DNA of 64,000 nt, from assembly GCA_012845835.1 (NCBI GenBank), contig JABAKD010000011.1:3186697-3250696 (forward strand), read 5' to 3'. The first letter of the stretch is position 1. Each line of letters starts with the position of its first letter. Both the position numbers and the translations under genes were made by a program. Positions 27,501 through 39,500 of this stretch are shown here, in pieces. The DNA comes from Undaria pinnatifida. Its lineage: Eukaryota > Sar > Phaeophyceae > Laminariales > Alariaceae. The notes beneath the pieces were generated by a model. That model was not told where the DNA came from and ran no database searches. It saw only the letters and a program-made list of their open reading frames with translations.

Positions 27501-30500
27501 CTTTGTTCAACACCGATAAGGTGCAGCACCACAGATAAGGTACACCAACACATTTTTAAGATCAGCGGTAAGATATAGCAAGCCTAATTGAACGCTACAA
27601 AAGTAGAATCAAGCGTTTTGTTTAACACCGATAAGGTACAGCGACAGCGATAGGGTACAGCAAGTCTTGTTGATCGTCGATAAGGTATAGCAAGCCTAAT
27701 TAAACGCTACTAAAGTAAAACAAGTGTTTTGTTGAACACCGATAAGATACAGCGACAACGATAAGGTACAGCAAGTCTTGTTGAACACCGATAAGGTACA
27801 GCAAGTCTCGTTGAACACCGATAAATTGAGAACGTAAAAGAAACTTAGCAACGGTCAAGGCAAAGCACAGTAGCAATAGAAATGGACCACCCGCCATGCA
27901 CCCAACTGAGACTCCGCGACCTGCCGCCCGACGGAGACGATCTATTTTACGACGTAAAACGCTTTTCAATGTGTGTGTGTGTTGTCCTCACATTAAACCG
28001 TTCTTCCTCCTCAACGACTTTTACAGTACACCCAGAGTCGGCGCTGATTCTTCGTCCTAGAGAGATACAAATTACGTGGTCACAGACTGTAAGGCAGAAA
28101 AAAAACACGCAGTTACTCAAGGTAAAGCAAGTGAAATGCTAGCGTACCGGGTACGAGAACACAACAAAACAAGCCAGACCACAAAAGTAAGAAAAGTAAG
28201 AACAAAAAAAAAGGCAAAAAAAAAAAAAAAAGCCGACAGGAGTTCTGAAGAATGTGATGCAAAAAGATCAGAAATGTACCATCAAAATGAAGAAATGCAC
28301 TGTATGTAGTGGGTAGCGCGGAGGATTGTCTGTCATGTGGCCCCGCATCTGAGCTACCAGAGGGGTTTGACTAGAGAAAGAGAGGCATTCATTAATTCCC
28401 ACACCGGCGTGCAGGCTTTTCTCCATGTCCCGCTTTCGTATGAGTTGGCGTTGCGTGGCCAAATGCCGACCCTAAAATTGTCAAACTCACCGCTGACGTA
28501 CTTGGATTTTTTAAAATAAAAATCTCCTTGCTGTCTGCGTTTTGCGATGCATTTTCGCTGCTTCGTGGTTTGTGACCACAGTGGTAGCGCTTGTCTTTTT
28601 CCTGATGATTGAGACATCGGCGCGGATATTGGGCGTGCCGGGTGCCCATGGGTGGAAACAACAGTTTAATATAAACAACGCACACATATATCTGAGGGAG
28701 ACGACAGCCTATAGTCTCTATATATTGCGTATAATACCAAAGGCTTCACTCCTAGGGATAAGCTAACACTTAACGCTCGACACCAACGTTCGTTTCGGCG
28801 GTTCAGCGACATCTTTTTCGTAACACTACGCTGCTATACGTTATCCGATTTCAAGGTTTGTTTTGCGATCACCTCGTGCTGCTACGTTTCGATATCGGCA
28901 GCAGTTGGTTGCCTAACGATATGTTAAAAAGTGTTGCGTTGCGTCAGTGTTGGCAAGCAGTCAGTATGGTTCGCGTTACGGTGTCAGGGGTCGGCACGCC
29001 GACGCGTACTACAATAGAGGCGCAACACTTTTTTTTTTCTAATACTACCCCTCAATTTGGGAGCTTAAGACCTCTCCTCCCAAAAACTTGGGATTTAGAG
29101 AGAAAAATATAACTGCTTATCCATATCGGATGGAAAATTACATGGCCTGGGTAGGCGACGAGACTCATGCAATAAAAAAATGGCCGATATGTCCGACGAT
29201 TTTGCCCAGGTTAAGGAGCCCCGTCATTCAGAACAAAAAATAGCCAAAAAAAGGTATACCTTTGTCGTAGCGCGTGTCAGCCGCGGCCCACCACCGCCTT
29301 ATAGGGAAAAACCCCTACTGTACGTTCTCGTGCTAAGCGGTATCTCCTCCGGTGTCAAGACTATGCTAGGGCGTGGTCAAGCCGCCGGGTTAGGCACCCA
29401 CAACGCAACTAAGCGTTGCTCGAGTGCTACGTTCATTCTCGGTGTGGAAGGCGTACAATGACGCATGCTACGCGTAGGAATCATCTCACGGTAGGGGTTA
29501 CAGTCGTAAATGCTAATGTTAATGTTACGGGTGAGCTCCTCAAGCGTGGAACTATCGGTTCGCATGATACCTTTTACGAGTACACTTTCGTTCGGGCTAC
29601 GAGCGCACAGAAAAATGTCGGTTCGGGTTGCGCGACCGAATGCCTTCCAAAATAATGTTCCGGGTGAGGTATTGAGCTCCTCGTGTTATCACGGAGATGC
29701 GTTGTTGACAGGACGAAATTACACACAGAAAAGGAAGCATCGCCACCTTTCAGGCGAGCTCTCCTACGCTACGGCTCTGTTCGACTGGGGCTCAGCATCC
29801 CTGGCAAGCAAGACCAGCCAGCAAGATGAACTTGAGTCAAGCGCTCTTGAACAAAGACGGGCGCTTTCTTTTGCCTCCTTTTTGTTTTATAACGCATTAT
29901 CTGCCAACAGTGGATCTCCGCGTGATAGGAGCTCAGAAACTTCTGCGGCACCTTCTACTAGCGTGGGATCACCCTACGGTAGAGGCGCGATATTTTGTTT
30001 TTCTTAATACTCCTCCTCACTTTATAAGCAGTAAGTAGCTCTATACCCCTCTGAGGCAAAAAAAATGATTTTGTGCACCATTTTATTTTCCTTCATACCC
30101 CTCCTCACTTTATTAATAGTAGCTCTACACCCCTCTAAGACAAGAACTGGTTTTGTTGCGCACCCGTTTTTTTCGTTCATACTCCTCCTCACTTTATTAG
30201 CAGTAAGTAGCTCTGTACCTCTCTGAGGCAAAAAAAATGATTTTGTGCACCATTTTATTTTCCTTCATACCCCTCCTCACTTTATTAATAGTGGCTCTAC
30301 ACCCCTCTGAGACAAGAACTGGTTTTGTTGCGCACCCGTTTTTTTCGTTCATACTCCTCCTCACTTTATTAGCAGTAAGTAGCTCTGTACCTCTCTGAGG
30401 CAAAATAATGATTTTGCGCACCATTTTGTTTTCTGAATACTCCTCTTCACTTTATTAACAGAAAGTAGCTCTACACCCCTCTGAGGCAAAAAAAGTGATT

Positions 30501-33500
30501 TTGTTGCGCACCATTTTCTTTACTTAACACTCCTCCTCACTTTATTAATAGCAGTAGCTCTATACTCCTCTGAGGCAAAATAATGATATTGCGCACCATT
30601 TTGTTTTCTGAATACTCCTCCTCACTTTATTAATAGTAGCTCTACACCCCTCTGAGGCAAAAATTAAAAAATGTTGCGCACCATTTTCTTTCCTTAATAC
30701 TCCTCCTCGCTTTATTAACAGCAGTAGTAGCTCTATACTCCTCTGAGGCAAATAATGATTTTGCGCACCATTTTATTTTCTGAATACTCCTCCTCACTTT
30801 ATTAATAGCAGTAGCTCTATACTCCTCTGAGGCAAAATAATGATTCTGCGCACCATTTTGTTTTCTGAATACTCCTCCTCACTTTTATTAATAGTAGCTC
30901 TACACCCCTCTGAGGCAACAACTGATTTGGCTGCGCACCACTTTTTTTTTGTCTGAATACTCCTTACTTTATTAATAGTAGCTCTACACCTCTCTGAGGC
31001 AAAATCATGATTTTGGAGATGTCATGTGAGCTTATATCGATTGTTCATTCCATGGCCTGTGTACACAATGAATAAGAGATATAATAGCAAAATCAAGAAA
31101 GGAATTCGGGCGATTTGTTGGGGGTTAAGGTATTGCAAAAACGAGAATGTGGATTAAGGAGCCCCGTTTGTTTTTCCTGAAAATATCTTAGCTATCACGG
31201 AGATTCACTTTAGCAAGATGAAGTATAACGAAAAAAGGGGCACAAAATCACTTGCTTTCGTTTTAATAGCGTTTGACTCAAGCTTATTTTGTTGGCTGGT
31301 GTTACCAGGTAGACAGGACCTTGATCGAACACGGCATGGTCGTAGCGTTGGAGCGGTTGCCTGAAAGGTAGCTATTCTCTCTTTTTTGTGTGTATTTTCA
31401 GCCTGTTAGCAATGGATCTCCGTAAAATAAAAATAAAAGATACCGTTACCGTAGCACGGCGTACTATTGCAGGACGAAAACAAACCACGTTTTGAGCCGC
31501 GTTTCGTTTCATCGGATGCAACATCATCGTGCAGATTAAGCGACAAAGGTTCGACACCTCCTTTGCTCGAGCGTCCAAGCTCCAGCGGTTCTCCCGCTTT
31601 TTGTCGGAGGGCAACCGGGATATCATCATCAAGAGAATCACCATAAAGCAGGTGCGCTGAGGCTTCAGCCCCCCCTGTAGAATGCAGCTCACCCGTCATG
31701 CGACTCGCCGAACACCTCACGGTGGCTCGTGCTTGGTGCAAGAAATGTCTGCCTGGTCAGTGAAAATCCGACATGTTCCGTCCCGGCATAGTAGGAATGC
31801 GAGGGTCTACGGTCATACGACTACGGCCATGCATGAATATCGAGTACACCCCCCCCACGCCCGGTCTTGGATGCCTTACCTGGTAGCTATAAAACTAATA
31901 GGGCAGTGGGTTGCCTGGCTACGCTAATAATAGTAAGTCACCAACTAGTTGTTAGTCGGACTGATGGTTGGTCGATTCCTGGAGGTACCGACTCTCTGAC
32001 TTTTGAGGTTTCCACACTTGAAGGAAATATGGCTTTATGCGGGGTATTTTTTTCCTTTTTGGGGGGCGGCCCGCCCCGGCCGTATCCCGGGGGGGGGGGG
32101 GGGGGGGGGGACTGATTTTGGCTAAAGCGTGCGAATTTTATCGTAGCACGGCTCTTCAACTTATTTTTGTTTTCTTATGTATCCCCCGACGGAAGGGGAA
32201 AGAAAATCTCAAGCTCAGCACCCTCCCACGTATTTTCGTACGTGTCGAGTACCAGTTGAACTGGATTCAACGTTCACGAAAAAAACGATGTCAGCAACCA
32301 GAGGGAAAGAAATTTCGTGCCCGCAGTTTTCTGACTGGTGAACATTTTCAAGGTTGGAATTTTGTGTTGATGGAAAACCCTTGGTCGACTTGTTTGCGTC
32401 GTCGTCCGGGATGTCGTCGTCCGGGATCTTGACGTAACTTCATTGCCCCGACATTGTTTTCTATTCGTTCACCTGCCGTGCTGCTCCCGAACGTTCAGGA
32501 GATACTTCTTGTGAGGGAGACTTTGTGGAGCAACTACACCATGCTGCTAAACGCGTACACCTATTATGCCGCTCTCGACGGGACACACGGCGAGCACGAC
32601 AGCCGTTCCCATCAAATAAGCAGGTATTTGGGGAAGATTATCAGAGTTCGGGAACCAAACCAAGAATATTTTGTCTTTTGCTACGATAAATAATTTCGAG
32701 GCGTTTTGGTTCAGATTGTTACGTGGCTTAAGAATAATTGGCATTGATTGCAGCAGTACGGCAGTGTTTGGTAGATTGCGTTAGTGGTAATACCAAATTG
32801 TGGATAGAGCACGGGACGGTGCTGGAAGACTGGTAGAACACGCGAACGGACAGTGTGCTGTTGCTAGTGCAACAGCTGACCAGCGGCTGCCGGGTCAGGT
32901 ATTCGTGGTAAAAGGTGCGCTTCTAACCGCACGTTGTTGGCAAACGACAACTTTTTGGGGCACAATTGTTTTTCAAAGTCTCGAAATAGCAAAATCCAAT
33001 CATAGCAAAGCAGCTGCAAATCATTTTTTTTCCACAGCTTTACCGAGCGAAAGGACTACGGAAATAACAACGCCCCAAAATTTGATGAACTCATAACCCA
33101 AGACATTCGCTGTTCTCTGTCGTCGAAGTAAACGATGTCCGCGAAAACCTTTGGCCGAAAATGCGCTGTTTTGGCCAATCCAAGTTTCCATAGTCTTGCC
33201 AATTTGTAAAAAAACAAAACCCCAACTATGTGTCGTTAGAAACGGCCCTACAAAACACCGACGCTTGCTCCCCCACGGGGTGCACGTATGGGAGTAGGTT
33301 ACGCCACCTCAGGAACCGCAAGCGGCGTAACCTGCTGTTTTTGTTTTGGCACGAAATATTTTAGGGTTAAAGTGTCACGCAGCTTTGCGAGGATGAGGAT
33401 CGATCACTCAATTGGTCGAACTCACAGCTGACGCACTTGAAACGTTTTAATACAAAATTAGGGTTGTGGTGCCGTGCTCTGGGTAACAGTCCACAACATC

Positions 33501-36500
33501 TGGTGTCTATGTCATAGTTTTTTGGGGGCAACGCGCATATAGGTAGGCCCTCGTCTGTGTGCTGGGGGCCGTACAGAGTAGGCTTTGTTCGACGTTTTTC
33601 CCCCCCCCCCAGAGACCACTCACTCTGATCCCAACCCCCGACACAAACATGCCAAATTACCTATACAATAAACAACGTTTTCCCCGTTACTGTATCTACA
33701 GACACCGTTTTCTGCGTCTATACGGGCATATCTATCATTTTTAATGGTGCGGTCAGTGGGTCGGTCCTTGCGTCGTCGGTATCACATGTGCGACAGTCGC
33801 GCGCGCAGGCTTCAGCTCACTACATTCCAGTAGGACCTTCTCAGGCCACTCATTCTTGATCCCAATCTCCGACACAGACACGCCTAATTGTATATACAAC
33901 TGACAACGGTTTCCCGCTATTTACGGGGGACCCTAGTAAATAGGACCTATGGTGGGCACAAAAACCTATATATTCATATATTTCTTCTAACAATATGTGG
34001 TCCTATTTACTATCGTCCTCCGTAATACTGCATCTACGGACACCGTCACTGCGTCTGTACGGGCAAATCGAACATTTTTAATTGTGCGGTCGGTCGGTCG
34101 GTGCTTGCGTCGTCGGTATCATGGGTGCGACCGTCGTGCGTGCAGGCTTCGGTTCGTTACATTCCTATCCGACATTCTCAGGCCACTCACTCTTACTCCC
34201 GATCCCCGACACAGACACGACTGATTGTCTATACAACAAACAACGGGTGCCCCGCTACTGCATCTACGGACACCGTTTTTCTGCGTCTATACGGGCAAAT
34301 CTTATCATTTTTAACGGTGCGGTCGGTCGGTCGGTCGGTCGGTCGGTCGGTCGGTCGGTACTTGCGTCGTCGGTATCATACGTGCGACCGGCGTGCGTGC
34401 AGGCTTCAGTTCACTGCCTTCGTGTCCGACCTTCTTCTCCCCGAGGAAAAGGAAAACAAGGCTTTAGAGGGCGAGATTCACAACGTTTTCTCGGTGATAA
34501 GCGTAGCAGAGGAAGTGCCTTCTACAGCCGCGGAAGGGCTGACCAGTCCGGATCAGCACCTCTGCGAACAGGTGCGGACGGCTAGTATCTCTGTGCAAGA
34601 TTTTGCCCTACTATCGCTAGCTGACACTAAAATAATCCGTTATATACCGGTACTTCCCCGGGCCGCAAATATAAAATATCGTTCCACGGTAGCCCCCCCC
34701 AACTTTTCTTGAACGAAATCGCTGGTTTTGAAGCCCTCTCTCGGCCGTGTCTCCTGAAATACGGTGCCCCTTGCCGCCCCAAACCTCATCGTTCGTTAGT
34801 CCCTTTGGAACCAAAAAAACGGAGGAAGATATTTCCTCGTGTCGAGCAGCCATGAAACGTTCGTTAACGAAAATCGCCTGTTTTTTTTTGGGGGGGGGAG
34901 GATATCGTAGGATCAGTCTAACTAATGTTCGCTTTCGAGTTGCCCGACGCGCGCGCCACAAGCTGACGGCGGCCACAGATATCTCGCTGCGCGAGTTCCT
35001 TGAGGAAATCGAGTCGTTCCACGGTAGGAGTTGCAGTTGTTAGTGTTAATATTAATGTTACGGTTGAGCCCCTCCAAGTGTGGAACTATCGGTTTGTATG
35101 ATAATTTTTCCTCCTCGTATACCTGGTAATAGTTGTTTTAGAACTAGCCCAGGAAATGTTTAGACGCGTGCTATCGTAGAGGCAGCACTACTTTTTCGTC
35201 CGAAATAGGTTTCTGAATGACGGGGCCCGCTCCTTAACCTGGGCTAAATCGTCGGAAAAAAAATAAATAATAGGACATTTTTTTGCATGTTGATTCTCAT
35301 TGTGTACCTACAAAGGCCATGGGATTTTTCATCCGGAATCATATTAATAGTAGTTTTATTTTTCTCCAAATCAGTTTTTGGGATATGGAGGTCTTGAGCT
35401 CCCAAATCGAGGGGTAGTGTTGAGAAAGAAAGGCGGTGCACCTCCATCGTAGCACGCGTCTTTAGTCGGGTCTGCGCGAAAGATGTTGCCTTCGAAGTCA
35501 TGTTTCGGGGTGAAAAAAAAGAGGCTTTGTTGTTGTCATCTTTAGGAGCACCAGAAACTTCTGCTGCACTCCTGGCGTTGAATGACTCCTCAACTCGACA
35601 AACTTCATGCATTTTTTCGTCGAAAACACGCCAACTCTGAACGTGTCGACTTGAGAGCTAATCGAGTTCGTTTGAACGTAGTTTTTTTGCCTTATGACCT
35701 CCTTCAAACATCAGGTTGGAAATATCCGGTTAGTGCACTCCTGGTGCAACTGTCGTGTGTCATCGATGCTGGGGGACAAAACAGTCCACCACGTATGTAC
35801 CTTCCCGCCGTTCGTACTCCCTTGCTGCCTCTTGCCGCCCCCATGCCTGCTGAAAACATATACGGTCTATACTTCCGCTCACAAAATGCAACACTCGCAT
35901 GCTTGCAATGTCGCCTCCAAAACCGTAAGCCCTGTTTTTGTACAACCCCTGTCCTATTGTAATGACTGTTGTTTGTTTTTTTCAGTTTCACCTTGACCTG
36001 TAACCAGTACCGTAAAAATGCCAGTTTTGTATAACTCCTATCCGCTTGTAACGGCTGTCCTCTTCTCCGATTTTTCAATAGCAATGGATGGAAAGCATGG
36101 TGCGGATCGGGGCGGCCTTATGTGGGGACACCAAAAGCGAGTTTACGGTTCGAACCTGAGCTCACAATGTGCACACGCGCACGCGTTCAATATCGGCGCG
36201 AGCTGTCCCTGCCACCATGATAACGCCTGTTTCGTACGCCTCCTCCTGTCCTGTTGTACGGGGTTATCCTCTTGTCCTCTTCTCCTGTTTCGATAGCAAT
36301 GGATGGAAAGTATAGTGCGGATCGCGGCGGCCATTTACAAAAAGGACACCAGAAGCGGTTCGGTCGCCAAAGCTCTGAATCGATTCATGCTCGAGGTTAG
36401 TCGAACACCCATCCTACCGTGGGGGGTGCTGTTAAATCGGCAAACAGGTGTAGGAGGGGGGTACCCGACCCCGATTTTCTTTTTTTTTTCCCCCCCCCGA

Positions 36501-39500
36501 TTTTGATTTTTTCAAGTCCATTCAAAACGCGGACATTTGTTTTAGTCTGTGGGTGCAGGCAGCGTACCAAAACGTTTTTTTTTCATGACGGCGCCTATCG
36601 CAAGATTCAAGAGCAGAAAAGCAAAAGTTCATTCTTCTCGTCCTGCAGCCACTCTCGCGCGAACAACCCACTCTGGTTCGCTGAGAAGTGCATCACTTTC
36701 TTGAAACTGACCCCTCGCCCCCAACCGCAGCCTTCGTCGCCAGTCTGAGCTGATTGTATTTTTTGCACCCAGCACCCGATCGAGTCAGATTTGCGGCTTC
36801 GTTATTCGGATAGTCCGAAGAAAAATATCCGTAAAAACCGCCGATACGACGAAAAAACGAAATCGGGGTATGTGCCGGTATGTACGTTTCACTACTAAAG
36901 GCGGTGTAACAACTCGAGACAAATGCGGTGGAATCTGAACGAATGAGCTTCAACACGTGGAGATGATCCGTTAAAGCTTAATGTCCGACACCCCGCCCCG
37001 TCCTCCCCCCATCCCCGCAGTTCGAGCACCGCCTCCCAAAGATTGCTCTGCTTGACCCAGACCAGTATCGGAAGGAGAGACTGTACACCGAAGGGCTGGA
37101 GAAGGCCCTCACGCTTAAGATGGGAGGCTTCCGCGCATTGTTTCAGGTTTGAACCAATTTCGCAGTTTTTTTCTTCCATCAAATTTTTGGTTGTCGTACA
37201 TTTACGTGTTGTTTTGGGTCGTTCCTTACGAACTCAAAACAAACACAGAATCTTGACAGAATGTCACCGTTCCTGACATTTTGATATTCTGAAATGCCAG
37301 GTTTTCAGAAAACAAATTCACGTTTTGCTTTGGCCAGGAATCCTGACATCAATTTTTTCATGGAAAAATGTCAAAACGATTCAAAGTCTGGATTCCCGAC
37401 AAAAATATCACGATTCGCAAAAAAGTCACTTTTTTTTTGTCACGATTCCTGACGCTTCTCGTGTAAGCATTTTCATGCCATCCGACAAACGTGCAACACG
37501 ATGAACTTAAAAAAATCGATCGCTTGAAAAAAAAAAACAGCAAAAAGAAGAAAACTAAGAGGGAAAACAAACATAAATCATTGTGGCCTTCCTGTTCTGC
37601 GTCGTCTTCAACGACTTTGCGATGGACACTCACGCTGTACATTGTCGGATGCCCAGCACATATCTACAACAACAACCGCTCGGAACCAAATACATAAAAA
37701 GGCTGCCTTCTTATCGTCTCCGCTCCGTTCGCGCCGCTGTATACGTACAGTACCTCAAATCGAAACTAATTCGTCCATTCATTGCGGTTCCACCTCATAG
37801 GCTTACGCTGGGAACAAGTGGGCTTTACAAGCATCTGGACGCCACCAACAGGTGCGTACGAAGGTGGGTTGCGACAACGGTATTATGACGGCCGCCGTCA
37901 TGATGTACTTTGTGTCGTCCGGCGTTTGACCGCTACATACGACGAGAGGTTTGTCCGTTAGTGCTCCCCGCGAAAACGAGGCATTTTGCAGCAATTTACT
38001 TCAGTTTTTCGTCTTAGGCTCAAACATCTTATCCTCTGCCCCTCTTTTGTGGATGACCTTACGTACCGCAAGCCATAATGCAAGACCGTTTCCCGACCTT
38101 CTATGATACGCTCTTGGTAAAACTCACGCTTTACTGCTATAGAATGACAGCCTCCCGGCCTGATACGCTCGCTGCACATTAACGCTTTACTGGAATAACT
38201 AAGCTTGACGGCCCCGAGAGATCCCTTACGATGCCGTTAAATTTGTGTTTCTTGCTACGAGTTGAAGAGTGTGCAGTTTTCCTTGACAGACTGGGCGTCG
38301 TAATCACACCAAAACACCGTTAAAAGCGCATATACTATTTCCCGGCCTTCCAAGCGCTTTGTGGCCCCGCGCTCCCCCAGCGTTGCCCCTAACGCTCCTA
38401 ACTGTGTTTGCTTTGATAAGGAGGAGACTCTGCGGTTTTCCATGCCGGACTGGGAAGCGCTCTTGGATGACGCGAACATCTTCAGCATGCTCGAAAGGGG
38501 CACGGCTAAGCTGGCGTTTCTCCAGGTACTTGCCAGCTCCTATACCGTCTACTGTTCGTCGATTCTTATTGCGAGCGAACTGCCGGCTTTTACTTTTCGC
38601 CTCTCCCAAAAGTAGAGACCCCCTTTTTTCGAGACGGCTGCAACCTAGTTTTCGTGCTGGTTTCGTGTACGCCGCCGACCGAGATTAATCTATTACGTAT
38701 AAAATATTGTGTAGTACCAGTGCGTAGAATGATTGTGGACCGAACTCGCCCTTGAAAAAATCCAGAGGGATCTTGTTCCGTAAACATACAAAGAGTACAA
38801 ACGCGCGACGCCCCGAGTTGAAAAATCAGAATTCTACAAGCGCACCAGAAAATATCGCGCTTAGTTCCCCCCCCCCCCCCCCGAGGTTAGATGGACTTAA
38901 ATACTACGGTAATGCGTGACACGATTACAACCCTTTCCCCCCCGGTGCTCCACCTCGAAAGGGATGCGTGTTTAGTGGTCAAACTACTAGAGCAAGTAAC
39001 AAATGAGTACGCCTCACTGTCCCTCGCCCCCTCGTGTGCGCTCCGTCGTCTTTCCAATTCTCATGTTTGTGTTGCCCTTAAAAAAACAAGTCACAAATGC
39101 CGGGCGTGGGCTCCCGCCCCCCCCGTCTGCTACCCCCCCCTTCCTTCCAATACCCATCTTCGTGTTACCCTCCAACTCATGTCGAAAATGCCAGTCGCAG
39201 TCTCTCGGCCCTCCCGTCTGTTATGATACAAAGTCTATAGTATTGACTACGGCCAAGCATGGTAATGAATACCCCCCTTCCCCCCCCCTCTGCCCTCCTC
39301 CCTACCCTTCCAATTTCCATGTTCGTGTGGCCTTCCACTAAAGCCGAAGTCGTGAATGCTGGTCGCAGATGAGATGGTTCTGGATCGTGCCGATAATTGC
39401 TGCCCGACTTCTGTAGACTCTTTCCTAGCCTTTCGATATGTTTATCTTCGTGTTTTTCTCCAAACCAAGTCGCAAAGGTCGTCCCTCCCCCCTCCCCGCC

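Larger units (their letters stand above)
25097..31534. other. largest intron, repeat-filled
   Basis: About 6.4 kb with no strong exon except the doubtful one at 31309. It contains TIR copy F, a (AAAC)n run, a ~35-bp 'TTGTTGAACACCGATAAGGT' array, dispersed repeat R3, the 86-bp array and a 27990-28110 segment that recurs at 61680-61800 (ATCCTAGAGAGATTCAAATT versus GTCCTAGAGAGATACAAATT). Confidence 0.5.

Noticed and set aside
26966-27553. 195-codon frame with VCLF repeats
   Set aside because: Artefact of the AAAC microsatellite.
34963-35023. Candidate exon reading TDISLREFLEEIESF
   Set aside because: Exon 13 joins exon 14 in phase with the expected motif order (HLCEQ-QWMESIVRIA); inserting this segment breaks the frame, and it overlaps the start of a dispersed repeat.
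37832-37851. Micro-exon HLDATN between exons 15 and 16
   Set aside because: The text would suit the module, but it leaves in phase 2 while exon 16 needs phase 0.
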